Assembly: GCA_019722365.1 (NCBI GenBank)
Contig: JADFUC010000598.1
Coordinates: forward strand, 124,001-188,000
DNA length: 64,000 bases
Direction of reading: 5' to 3'
From: Lithospermum erythrorhizon
Taxonomy: Eukaryota; Streptophyta; Magnoliopsida; Boraginales; Boraginaceae
Position numbers and translations under genes: made by a program. Of this stretch, positions 13,001 through 24,686 are shown in pieces (the stretch's first letter is position 1; each line of letters opens with the position of its first letter). The notes beneath the pieces are model-generated. The model made no database searches. It was not told the origin of the DNA and was given only the letters and a program-made list of their open reading frames with translations.

Positions 13001-15000
13001 TGTCATATACATTAAATGAAATGTGTTCATAAGTGACTAATTAATTACCCATTATTTTATAATTAATTATCAATTAATGTAAAATTTTGAATTTAAATAT
13101 ATTCCCACATGATAATAATTATCAGCCACTTAAATCATGGAATAATTACTTACAAGTAATTAACTACAAATTAAAATTTAAAGTCATCGTGAAAATATTT
13201 TAAAAAATGATCCAATTAATAGAAAAAAAAATTTTGAAAGGAAATATAAATCCAAATTTAATGTCATTCCAAGATATATATTCAATCATCTTAATGACAA
13301 AATTTATGATTTAACATTTAAAACCGAAATTAATAATTACCAATAAATTTTAAAACCAAAATAATTACACCATAAAATACATTTAGGGTTTTTCTAAAGC
13401 GGACGGCGAACCAGCGACCAAACCGTGCGCCTCCGGCCACCCATGATAGACAAGCGCCGGCGGTACGTAGTGCGGCGATGAGCTACGTCGGTGGCAAAGT
13501 ATTGCAATTCCGGCGCGGGCGTGCGGGAGGATTGTCTCGAGATTCGGCGACGATTTTGGTAATTCATTCGGTTTTAGGTTTTTCCCGGGTCATTGCAACT
13601 TTTGTAAAAATGATTTGGAGGCTCTAAAAAATTCAAAAAATTCTGGGATTTGACTTGAACATCAAAAATATCATTATTGAATAAGTCGAAGTAGAATTTT
13701 ATCAAAAACGATTAAACCCAAAACAATCCAGAAATTCAACGAATATTTATGAGTACTTACAAAATTCAGAAACTTTTGGAAAAAATCTGGCATGAACCTC
13801 AAAGGGTCAAGAACACAGAGATTTAATTTCGTAATTTTCTGAAATTTCTAAACCTCTCTGTAAAATCGAAATGATTCTACCTCAAATTAAAAATGCAAAT
13901 TAATTAATTTTTAATCCCTTTCAATTCATGAAACAATTAAATAAACATCAAATCATCAAAATCAATACATTAAAATGATGATTCCAGCCGTTTGAAATAT
14001 ATATATATAAAATGAAGTTGATTTTTTTTTCATAATATATATTCATCGATTGAATATATAAATCATGAAATAATCAATTAACTAACAACTATGTATTAAC
14101 GCGGAAATCAAACTAGATAAAATACATCTAAACTTGAGTGAGCTCTGAGGCCTTTGTTAGAATCTAGTATGAATTCCATTTGTGATAAAATAATAAATCG
14201 TATCCGGATCCTCAAAATGATATAAATTAATCTAAAAATACATAAATCGCAATTATAAAAAGTTCTTCTGAAGATGCGGCGGAAGTCTATCTCCAAATTT
14301 TTCTGAAGCCTCCTTTGAATTCCATCGTTGAGCAACTGATGTAGTGCCTCTGGTTGAATCAGCGCGAGGAGAGGTTGAATCTACACATTTGTGTTTGCAG
14401 CGTGGATTGATTTGGATGAAAATCAAGAAGAATTTTCAATTCTTCCGCCCAGATATTCGATACATATATGGAGGAGGAGGCTGAGTTTTGTTTTTCATTT
14501 CATAAGAACTTATGATGAAAACCTAATAAGCTTAGCTTATATAGGTTTGAGCCGACACGATTAAATTTAATTAAACCGTTAAGTAAAATCAAACACTAAC
14601 AGTTGTTAATGGTAACTAACAAGTTACTAACAGAAGCTGTTAACTATCGAATTGAATTCAATTGACTAATTAATTAATTCGGATTCATCAATTATATTTT
14701 ACATTATGATGTAAAATTCAGTGAGAATATTCGTTGATTACAATCAACTCTCAATTTAACAAATGTAGTTTAATTTCATCATGAAGAATATAATCTGGCC
14801 GTCATTTTGTATGTGTATGGCCAGGCTCGGATAATAGTAAGTTGTATAATGTTAATAATTGACCAATTACTATTATTATAGCGATTAATGACTAAGATCT
14901 AGCAATCGTTCATAACCCTTAAATTATCGGAGAACCCTTTTAGTATGCAATTACTAAGGTGAACACTAAGTTCAGTAATCATTTATCCAATCCGATGGAA
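13001..15000 (-). mobile_element. Antisense copia-like LTR and flanking debris
   Basis: A GC-rich patch (13390-13550) in AT-rich DNA is followed by an LTR-like block from about 14040 to 14960. That block has the plan seen at 52.7-53.6 and 56.2-57.4 kb: GCGGAAATC near 14101, a CTTCCGCCC and GGAGGAGG tract, TTATATAGG near 14536, then repeated ATTAAT words. I recall antisense Ty1/copia LTRs with this plan. No partner LTR, primer-binding site or target duplication was found, so the limits are uncertain. Confidence 0.35.
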
Positions 15001-15277
15001 ATGAATTGATCTGTGATTGTGGGAATAATAAAAGGGAACGATTTTCATTGATTTCCAACGAGAGAAGTGGTAACCGGGACAAGATGTACTAAGTCTGACG
15101 GAGCAAGTCCCACATAGAAGCTGCTCGTCCAACCAAGTCAAGCAAGAACCCGGATGTCATCAGCCAAAGAGGAAGCGTAGCGTGTTGAAAATAAAGACCC
15201 ATGAAAAACGACACCGTTGAAAATGGATATTGTCGAATTAGGACGAAACCTCACGGTATGTCAGTTCGAGTCAACTA

Positions 15278-17156
15278 TGTAGACACCGAAAATTTATCAA
15301 AAATAATCAAATTGATTAAGGCGAATTAATCAAATTAATTAAGAGTGGGCAACAAAATGCCACGTAGGTGATTAGGGTTCTCGATTAAACCCTAAATTCA
15401 AATCAAACCCTCGATCAAACAAGGGTTCTCGGAAATCAAGCCTCTAGAATTAATTGAAGTCGAAAATGAGGGTTTCTACATTAATTAACTCTAAGTTTGA
15501 ACTACAAAATAGGGTTCACGAGGAAAAGCGACACCATGTTAAATGTCAATTAGAGTAGGGCTCAAAACCCCTAATTTTATTGATTAGAAATAAACCATAT
15601 GGAACATTCCGAATCTTAAGTAGGCTCAAAATGAATAATCTACAAAAAATCACGGGGTTTAAAATGAATACTCTAGAGTTGTGTGGTTCAAACCGAGGCC
15701 TTGAAGTTAATGTGAAGTTGAAATCATTGACTCAGGAGTCTTGTGGTGCAAAATCGAGAACTGAAGATTAAGGTGAGTCGATATGAAAATATTTTGACCT
15801 ATAAGGAAGAACTTGGGGCAATAAGCACCCCATGAAATAGGCGCCCAAAGAGTTTTCTTGGAGAAAAGTACTTCCAAATTATCAAACTGATCAGGATCTT
15901 TACGCCGAAATTCAACGGTCGAATCGTGATGCACTGAGAATTAAACCCGGTCAATCGAAGCAAGCATTTGAGGCCCGAGAAACCTATAAATACCCCCCCA
16001 TTTGGCCATTTTATTCAATAAACGCGCCAACCAGTTACTTAGCAAAACACGCAAAATCGCAGAAATATAGAAACAGAGATTTCTCACAAGAAGCTTCAAA
16101 AAACACCATGATGGTAGGCTGGAAAACACCTCCGAGGTGGCCAAAATCGTGGCCTGAAAATCAAGGATTATTGCCTGAAACACAATAATTCTTCAAGTTA
16201 GAAATAAAATGAAAGAATACGTGAAATTTTCTCAAAACGCTTGAATATTCGGGTTTGATTAAATCAAATCGAGATATAGGTCGCGAAGCGTTCGATCCCA
16301 TAAGCGGATTCTAGGTAAGAAATATCTGTAAGGCCTGTCTAGTTGATCAAGGTTAGGCGGCGACTTTAGTAAGTACACTGGAAGGCCGAACCTAATATCC
16401 TTTAAATCCCTCTGCAATGACCACATTTGCTAAGACCCGATGCTCTTAGCATAAGTAAGAAGCTGGCCAACATGACCTTTGCTTCCTAACATTCCCATCT
16501 ATTTCGGGCTGGAGTCTTATCTCAATCAAGTGTCATATCAAGACTTCGTTCCATCAAAGAGACAGAGTGGCCTCTGTTGTAGTCCCGCCTGAGTGAAATG
16601 TCTCTAGGTAATAAATCCAAGTCCAGCTGAAGGAGGCTGTAACTTATCCATTCTGATCATGTGATCTTTCAATGATAAAAGTATTCTGACGCTTACTTGA
16701 TGAAGTCCATCAGTCAAAATAGCCGGAGATCAGTCTATTACAACCAACATGAATATCTTCTTTAGGGCACAAACTCGGAATGAAATGTCAAGTCGAGACC
16801 GGTCTCGAGTCCCATCAGACGGAGGACATCTATCGATTTCACTTTAGAGGCTTCGTATCAAAGCCAAATCGAGTGAGTCAAGCTCGAGCTCAAATCGTCA
16901 AGTCAAGTCAGTCGAGCTCGAAGCTTCTGTCAGACTAATCCAAATCGAGCCAAGTCAATTTCGTATCGAGCTTATCGAATAAATCAAATCAAGTCAGCCA
17001 ATGCAGCGTCTAATCGTCGTAATATTTAGAGATTCATAGTTTGGACAATCGATCCTCTTCGATTTGATAAAACATGTACACTGAGAAATTTTTCCCTATA
17101 GTGAATTTTATTTTGTACCCCTATCATAAATAATAAAAATTCTTCTTTGCATTACA
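15278..17156 (+). mobile_element. Putative LTR (TGTAGACACCG type), possibly solo
   Basis: The block opens with TGTAGACACCGAAAATT, a start I associate with plant Ty3-type LTRs, and may close with TTTGCATTACA at 17156. A TATA box, CTATAAATACCCCC, lies at 15984-15997. About 16860-17000 is a run of imperfect TCGAGCTCGA and AAGTCAAGTCA repeats. The five bases on each side do not match, and no primer-binding site follows, so the right limit is tentative. Confidence 0.4.
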
Positions 17157-17588
17157 AGCGTTTTTAAGTAATTCGGTGTTGGATGAAATTTAAACAATAT
17201 ACTCCGTATTTGTTCAATTATTAAATACGAATTCATCATTTCATATGATTTTTCATAGGTTCAAAGTTATCTCTAATTACAATTTTGTTCGCATAAATTG
17301 AATTATTAGAAAAATCATTATTAACTACGATCAATCAATACTAATTCGAAGTCTTTGTCCATAATCAATACTGATTCAATCTAAAAATTACTCGAACAGT
17401 GATGAGTAGCCACTATATATATTGATTAGCTTTCCGTCTCCGCGCACATTCAATATACAGCTATTCCAGCTTCATTGTTAATCAATTAATTAACCAATAT
17501 TTTTGCTCGAGTGTGTTATTAGGTAGGGTCAGTTGTTTTGACACTCTACTTATAACCGCATGTGAAAAAATACAATGCATGTAAGTTT
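17157..17588. other. Intergenic spacer
   Basis: AT-rich sequence without a reading frame. It separates the putative LTR from the target duplication of the first Mutator-like element. Confidence 0.4.
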
Positions 17589-17597
17589 ATAAAACAA

Positions 17598-18747
17598 GAC
17601 TAAATTTCATCCTAGACACCTAAATTAAAGGAACCATTTTAAATAGTGCAATAGTCTTAAGACATTTTAAATAAGCTGAAGGTGATTTTGGCGTCAAACT
17701 TTTAGAAATTTTTTGGGACGCAGGCTATTATACTTGATTAAGCATGAGGAGCAAAACAAATATTTTAAATATATTTCCTTTATGGATTATTTTAAATATG
17801 AAATGACTTGGATCAATATTTAATACATTAATTCAATTTTAATTAATTAAAAAATCGAATAAACATCATCGCTCTGTATCCACTGCCTTTACTCGATAGT
17901 ACACCACCATCATCACCTTTGTATCCTGCCACTCACCGCGCTTCATTTAAAGCAATCTAAGCTCTACAATATTCCATACTAATATATTCAATATTCCATA
18001 CTAATTTCATAAAAATGAGGAACCCTTTTCAAACAATTGAGCAAAACAACCAAAACTCACAAAACATATTCCATAATAAGTTCAAAAAGCAAATCTTGCA
18101 AACTAGTTACCTCAATATCAACAACAGTACCAAATTTCTCAAAAAGTGGTCTAAGATCATCTACAATACAATTCCAAGGAACATTATGAGCAAGTAATCT
18201 AGCATCAGAAAATTCTTCTTCTTCTTCTTTTTCTTCTGCTTCATTTTTTTGATTTTTTATTGTTTCTTGGGTTTGAAATGAACAAGTAGCTACATGGAAT
18301 ACAAAAAGATTGGATTTTTTGGTGTACAAGAAAGTGAAAATGAGAAATAATTATTTGGGGAAATTGTAGGATGAGGAGGTTTGTGAAAAGTGGTGAAGAG
18401 TGGTGGTACTTGGGGTGGGAGGTTACGAGTGAAATTTGTATGATGGTGGTGGTGTATGATGGTGGTGGTGTACTGTCGGTAAGAAGTGAAATATGGAGAT
18501 TGAAATGATGTTTTTATTAGATTTTTAATTAATTAAAATGATTAATGACCAAATATTGATCAATTAAAGTGTTTGTTGACAAAAGTGATCGTAAAGTGTA
18601 TTATTTAAAATGTCATTTTGCTCTATGTTAAGCATTATAGTGAGTTGAACAGGCGTTCAAAGTTGAATCTTGAAAATCGTCTTCGAACTTTTATTTGAAA
18701 TGTTCGAGGATACATGCTATTTGAAATGATTAAACAATTCAGGTGCC
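17598..18747. mobile_element. Pack-MULE 1, carrying a chloroplast RBP exon
   Basis: A 1150-bp element flanked by a perfect 9-bp direct repeat ATAAAACAA (17589-17597 and 18748-18756), the size typical of Mutator insertion. Its arms, about 17598-17870 and 18490-18747, are inverted repeats. Shared landmarks from the ends inward are CACCT, ATTT(T/C)AAATAG, CATTTTAAATA or CATTTCAAATA, GATCAATATTT, TTTTAATTAATTAAAAA and AACATCAT. The right arm lacks the outermost ~17 bp present on the left. The arms match those of the element at 21513-23970. There is no transposase, so it is non-autonomous. Confidence 0.8.
18111..18490 (-). pseudogene. Captured exon 1 of a chloroplast RRM protein gene
   Basis: Minus-strand gene fragment inside Pack-MULE 1. 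An acidic stretch (EEKEEEEEFSD) leads into the start of an RNA-recognition motif: RLLAHNVPWN (RNP2 type), then LRPLFEKFGTVVDIE. It ends at an apparent donor, GAG/GTAACT, at 18111. The upstream part looks like a transit-peptide region but has an in-frame TAA and no usable ATG. The rest of the RRM is absent on the intron side (17.87-18.11 kb). The parent should be a plastid ribonucleoprotein of the cp28/cp31-like class. It is a fragment and is unlikely to make a working protein. Confidence 0.8.
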
Positions 18748-18756
18748 ATAAAACAA

Positions 18757-21502
18757 TATAGAAGAATAGTTTATTAAATTATGACATTTATTCATTGGAA
18801 TCAAGAACATTATTCGAAATATTATATTGAAAAAGTACATCATCTTCCTTAATTACTAATTTATTTGGCTTCAATCTTAAAGATGCATTCAGAGTGCTTT
18901 ATTCGTCATCAAAGAATACTTGAAATAATATTACCGATTTTCCATCTGCATGATAATCGGCGGGATGAAGTCTTCTGCGTCGTTTGGTTGTGAGTGGTGT
19001 AGCGATTCTAAATCCTTCCATTTACCTGATACTTTAAAAGACTCCTTTTTTTTTTTATATTATATTTGAGCTTCATGGATGTGGAATTATTTGTGTTTAT
19101 CTTTGTGAGTTTAACATTGATATTTCCATTTATTAACTTATCCACCTCAGCATCATTCAGATATTCTGATAAGCCATTATATACGCAAAGACTTCATAAT
19201 TGCTATTTAACCGTTCTTCACCATTTCGGATTTAGTGAGTATTTTAAATGCATTATGCAGGCTTTCCGTCATCTACTGTGAGTAGCAGAACGAGAACTAG
19301 ATGCCATTATCATAAACCACAGCCAATACACAAAACAAAGCATGTAATTTAAGGATAAAAGAAAATTACAAAAAATTGTGAAATCGTAATATTATCCACA
19401 ATCTTACTAATAGAATAAATAATTGATACAGAATTGACAGAGAGAAGTATTGTGTTGAATTAAATTAAACTAATAAAATATATGGATAAAGTAGCTTCAT
19501 ATTTATAATTAAGTTATTATTATAATTAATATGGAAATAATAATTACTCATAATAATAATCTATTCTAATATATTTTGAAATCTTCTAGAATGTGAATTA
19601 TATATAGTCAAGTATTGTGTTGAATTAAATTAAATTAATGAAATATATTCTAATAATAATCTTCTAGAATGTGAATTATTACTCAAAATCTTCTAATAAT
19701 AATAATGAAATATATAATGAAGCATGCAATGGTGCTCATATCCAACAATAACTAATCAGATGAATATATGAAGATGAGGCACAATAATTAATAATTTATA
19801 GATACTGATCAAATTGCATATCGGATTAGCCGGTGCAACCTGTTCTTGTGAGCACTTGAAGAAGAGTCGGTACTCAAAGTAGGATATACAATATACAAAT
19901 TCACTAAAGATGGTAATTTTTTAAATCATGGACAAATTGACTAACGCAATTAAATTCTAATGTAGACGTGATATTTTTTTACCTTATTATCGTACATTTC
20001 ATTATACTTCTTGTTTTACATTATTATATATATAATGTAATTAATTAACTAACCAATTAAAGTAATTAACCAACAAGATTCAGTTAACCAACTAAATATC
20101 AAAATTAAAACTGCAACAAAAATTAAAATTAAAATTCAAGTAATGAACTAACCAACTAAAATAATTAACCAACTAAATACCAAAATTGAGTTGAAATTGA
20201 AACAAAAATTAAAACATTACAACCAAATTGTAAGAATAGAACCTTACACCTTTTGGTTGAAAGTTAGACTACTATACCATCTCAACTATTGTTGTTTTTT
20301 AATAGAATATTCATTGAATACTGCCCTTTGCATCCGGCCCCTAAGGTAGGGGATTATATCTGGTAACGTGTATGTATGTATTTATCAATAATGTCTTGAT
20401 AATTTTATGAGAAAGTTACCTATATTGGTTTTAGCTAGAGTTTTTATATTCTTTACAGGTAAATATATATATATTGAAAACAAAAATAAATCAAGACTTA
20501 TCCATTTAAGTGAAATTATGTATATAAACACAACATCTTCAACTAATCATATACAGGTCATCGATATAGTCTCTTTCTAACAAGGCGATACAATCATCGA
20601 AAATTGAATTGCATGAACACACCAAAACCTACCATATAACTTACATGCCAAACAACCTTAATTAATTATCATTATATACCTAGATAATTTATATACCGAA
20701 CAAACTTAATTAATCATCATTATTTACCTATATAAGTTATATACCCAACAAACTTAATTCAATGTCATTATTTAATTTTTGTAGGTCCATGAATTATTAA
20801 CGCAAATAATAAAAATCAACAAAAATAAGTTTTATATTTAATACTTCCTTTAGTATTTTTATTGGATATTTTCATATATCGAAGTGAAACTTTAAGAATA
20901 AATTATTCTTAAACTATATATTCAATTATTATAAGAAAATAATACTATGAAATTATATGTTCAATATTATCGAAGTGACCAAATTTTTGGGGCACCAAAT
21001 TATTGATGGTTTAGTATTGTTTATTTGTAAGTAGAAAAGTTAATCAAATATTGATGTAGCTTATCGGTTCAAGGGATAAAATAACTTCATGTTATTTTAA
21101 TTGACGATGTTTCTTTATGTTTCATCTTTTATTTTCCTTTTAATTCTTTATAAATATTAATCTAAAATTTATCATAAAAATTAAGATTTGATAATTTTGT
21201 TTAAAATAATGAGGTAATCCATATTAATATATTGAATTATTGTATATGTACTTTATGTTGGTATAATGAAATCATTATAAATTATTAAATTTAATATTTT
21301 TCCTAGTTATATTTTCATAAAAGTATTTTTTAAATAAAATATTTTCAGTAAATATTTAAATAAAATAAAATTCTATTTCTAAAATATGAAAATGTAGTAC
21401 ATATTGTCAAATTTTTATTTCTTATTAGGACGAAGAAATAATTAGAACTGTTTAATATTTGAAGAAAAAAAATCTCAAGTTGTATCTATCTATAATATAT
21501 TG
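18757..21502. other. AT-rich spacer with short tandem repeats
   Basis: No gene seen. Short duplications include GTATTGTGTTGAATTAAA near 19447 and 19612; ATCTTCTAGAATGTGAATTA near 19581 and 19662; an AACTAACCAA, CCAACTAAAT, AACAAAAATTAAAA block repeated between 20040 and 20210; and a ~51-bp unit (AACAAACTTAATTAATCATC, ATTATATACC) in two to three copies between 20648 and 20775. Confidence 0.55.
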
Positions 21503-21879
21503 AATGAAAAATGCTAAATTTCATACGGGCACCTAAACTACGAAAAACATTTCAAATAGGCACATCAACATTTCAACCTTTTAAATAGTTACATGGGTGA
21601 TTTTAGCTTTGAATTTTTAAAAAATCTTTTGACACTAAACTCACTTTAATAGATTAAACCTAAGGCAAAGGCCAAGAAATTATATATATATATTCTGACT
21701 TTATGAATTATTTTAAAATATAATCTTGGTGAATTAATTTTAATAATTAATTTTTTAATTAATTGATTAAAAAATATATAAATGCTAGCACCTTCCAAAG
21801 GCCCGCTTTACCCTCCATCCCTTCTTCAAATAGTCATAGTATCAAGAACCAGCTTTGCCCACAAATGGACTGCAACAAT

Positions 21880-22120
21880 TCAATCAATTATGAAGCTGAA
21901 AAACCTCAATGTATTGGCTAATGATGCACTCAAAGGTATTCTTCAATCCATCTTTCTTACATATTCATCAAATACCATTTTTAGTGTTTGTTATTATTAT
22001 TTTCCAGCAGATAAATATTCCCAAGCAATTGATCTATACACAAAAGCAATTGAGCTGAATAGTGGGAATGCTGTTACTCACACTCCAAACTCGAAGAATG
22101 TGGCAGTTTCTTCAAATTGA
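21880..22120 (+). pseudogene. Captured TPR region of a PP5-type phosphatase gene
   Basis: Plus-strand fragment inside Pack-MULE 2. A first exon encodes LNVLANDALK and ends at AAAG/GTATTC (21935). A 72-nt intron ends in TTTCCAG at 22007. The next exon encodes DKYSQAIDLYTKAIELNSGNAV, which I recognise as TPR1 of plant serine/threonine phosphatase 5. A deletion of about eight codons and a frame change follow, then bases that encode KLEE-C-GS of the next helix in another frame. The kept intron shows capture from genomic DNA. The phosphatase domain is absent, so this cannot be an enzyme. Confidence 0.8.
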
Positions 22121-22252
22121 ATTAAAATTGATCCAATTAATTATTTATTATTTTAAAATAACTCATAAATTATACACTAATATATATAATTGTCATGTTT
22201 TGTCATAGTTTAAAGGCTAATTAAGTTTGTTGTTTGCCTTAAGTTTAAGGCT

Positions 22253-23832
22253 AATTAATTGTTGGATTCTATCATGTCACTCTTTTAGTTAGTCGCTTAT
22301 CTTTATCGTTATTTTGGGGATTACATTAGCTTTATCTTTTACAGGATGGTCTACATCATTTTTGTAAATACGATAGATCACTTATCTTGTCGGATTTTAA
22401 ACATAAAATAATTATTTTGCCCTAACGCTAAACTAAAGTATAAGGAGAGACATTTTATATTGAAATACTTAACTTTAAATTTTTTCTTCTTTATAGCGCT
22501 CACGTACATGAGCTTAGTCTAAGCTTTGTGAGCAGCACACGCCTTGGCCTGACCCACCACACCCACCCAGCTTTTGACCCCACCCTAAATAAGAAACATA
22601 ACAATATAATAAGAAGGGCAAACACAAAACAATGCATTATGATTGATTCACGATGGCAGTTCTTGGTGAAAATTGCAAAAAAATGTTTTCTTTGATTCAA
22701 ATTACCGTAAAGAGCCAACTTTTTTGCTCCTTCACGTATCAACTTAGATTGAATTCTTTGTTACTATTGTATCTTTATGTGGTGGGCAATAATGTTCCGC
22801 CGTTGTAGGAGACAAAGATAAGTAGAATGGAAGGAAGGCAGGTAGTTAAAGTTTGGTTTATTTGTTGAATTGACGTCTGACTTATTAATGAATTTTAATA
22901 TGTATTACTTTGTGTCGTAGAAATGAGACAATCGAGTAGGATATTTAATGTATTTAGTAGAAAAGTATTGAGGTGGCGAACCTTGGAGCAAATTGAGGTC
23001 AAAAGCGACACTTTCTTAACTATCAAAATTTTTGGAACGATTTTCTTGGATTAATTTACGTTTTGATAATGTATTATGGACTTTGTAGGTTCTTGTAGTC
23101 GGTACACATGTACAAGCAACAGGAATTACCTCCTTCTATCGCCCATTAAGGATAACTAAAGATCTAATTTACGTCACTCCCTGAAATTTATTGTTCAAAA
23201 GATACAACAAAAGCTTGTGTTTATTGTGCACGGTATTATCAACATATTAACAGGCACAGTCCATATCCAATCACAGATCAAAGCCTCTTTTTCTTGTTTA
23301 TTGCCTGGTTCAGGTGGATTTAAGCGAAAAGTTATTTCTTTTAATGCAATTCTGAGATTCAACAAAAAAATTGGTTTTTTTGCAATTTTCATTAGTAACT
23401 TCTACTATAATTAATTGTCTTTGATTGTTTGGTGTTTGGTTCTTCTTATTGTATTATTTATGTTTTTCTTGTTTAAGTGAGGTTGTAGGGTAGGGGTAGG
23501 GTGGGTTGTGTTGAAGAAGAAGGTGTAGGGTTCGTCAAAGTTTAGGGACTAAAGTTTAGGGGGGTGGGGTGTGTTAAAGAAGAAAAGTGTGGGGTTATAT
23601 TTCAATTATGGCAAAATATCTCAGCATTATCTTTGGTTAGTGTTAGGGAAAAATAAATTAGATTTGTCTGAAACCAGTAGTATAGGGACCGTTGAATTGT
23701 TAAAAATGGGATAGGGGTCGTCAGAAAAGATAAAATTTAAGGGCCAATGCGCAGAAAACAATGCATAGTATAAGAATGAAATTTAGAAAAATCACGGATT
23801 ATAGGGGCCAAAGCGAATTAAGCGCAAGTTTG
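22253..23832. other. ~1.58-kb segment splitting the right TIR of Pack-MULE 2
   Basis: This segment interrupts the right TIR. TIR homology stops after GCCTTAAGTTTAA near 22250 and resumes with AAGTTTGACTATTAAAG near 23825, so AAGTTT may be a duplicated target. I recognise no protein in it. A 65-codon minus frame at 23195-23392 and an overlapping plus frame have no domain I know. It may be a later insertion or a second captured segment. Confidence 0.5.
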
Positions 23833-23980
23833 ACTATTAAAGTAAGTTCAGTGTCAAAAGAATTTTTTTAAAAATTGGTTTATTCATTGTATTATTGAAA
23901 AAAGTTGAAATGTTAAGGTAAATATTTAAAATATTTTTTATAGTTAGAGATGTTTATATGAAATTTAGCCAATGAAAAAT

Positions 23981-24626
23981 TAAATTTGACATCTTTTGTG
24001 ATGGAGGGAGCAGTTGACTTTCAGATAAGTTCGTAAGCATTGACGCACTCAATTACCAACGAAGCAACACAGCAACATCAACTTGCTGACTTCACCAATG
24101 ACGATTTTACACTTAATCAGTGCGGATCTAGTAGTGGTGTTCGAGCAATTAGCAAATAATTCATGTGTCTCAATTTGATCGATCATCTATCAAACCGTTA
24201 TTACTTCGTATTACACTATAATTAATCATTTACTTTATAAATTATAAATACAACATTTTGCATGAGAGTAAAAAAAAAATATTTTGTCTCATAATATTTT
24301 TATTTTTATTAATTAATATTTTTCTTTCTCCTTTAAAATATTAAAATTAATTATTATCTTAATAAAATATTTTTGAGCTAAATAAATAATTAAAATTAAG
24401 GCCGGATGAAGTCTAATTAAAGTAGTTAAAGGTCATTTTCTTCAAAACATAATCTCCAGTATTGATTTTATTTTGATTATTATGTGAGTGCTAATCGAAA
24501 AATATTATTTATGTAAGAGTACTTCAAATTCTCCAAAATATTTATGTAAAAGTAAGTTCTCTCAAAATTTAGGAACGAAGTAATATTATTTTACAAAATT
24601 TGAAGTATCAATGATTTTATTAGCAC
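23981..24626. other. Upstream region of the SDR gene
   Basis: AT-rich sequence without genes. GATGGAGGGAGCAG near 24001 resembles one end of a Stowaway-type MITE, but no partner end was found. Confidence 0.4.
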
Positions 24627-24634
24627 TATAAATA
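24627..24634 (+). promoter_or_regulatory. TATA box of the SDR gene
   Basis: TATAAATA lies 60 bp upstream of the SDR start codon, a usual spacing for a plant TATA box with a short 5' UTR. Not experimentally supported. Confidence 0.6.
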
Positions 24635-24686
24635 AACAAATATCGACTGAATCAATCCAAATTGATCACCATTTTTTTTCCAACTC

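Larger units (their letters stand above)
21513..23970. mobile_element. Pack-MULE 2, carrying PP5 exons
   Basis: A 2458-bp element between perfect direct repeats AATGAAAAAT (21503-21512 and 23971-23980). Its termini are inverted: GCTAAATTTCATA at the left and its complement TATGAAATTTAGC at the right. Inner TIR landmarks on the left arm are CACCTAAACTACGAAAAACA, CATTTCAA, TCTTTTGACACTAAACT and CTTTAATAG. They recur inverted at about 23830-23970. The innermost part of the right arm lies at 22120-22252, so the right TIR is split by about 1.58 kb. No transposase frame is present. Confidence 0.85.

Noticed and set aside
12668..13030. 120-codon minus-strand frame
   Set aside because: No recognisable domain. 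It lies in the copia-like antisense debris.
20220..20300. tRNA- or SINE-like block with GAACCTTACACC and ACCATCTCAACTA
   Set aside because: It has no cloverleaf, A box or B box that I can place; too weak to call.
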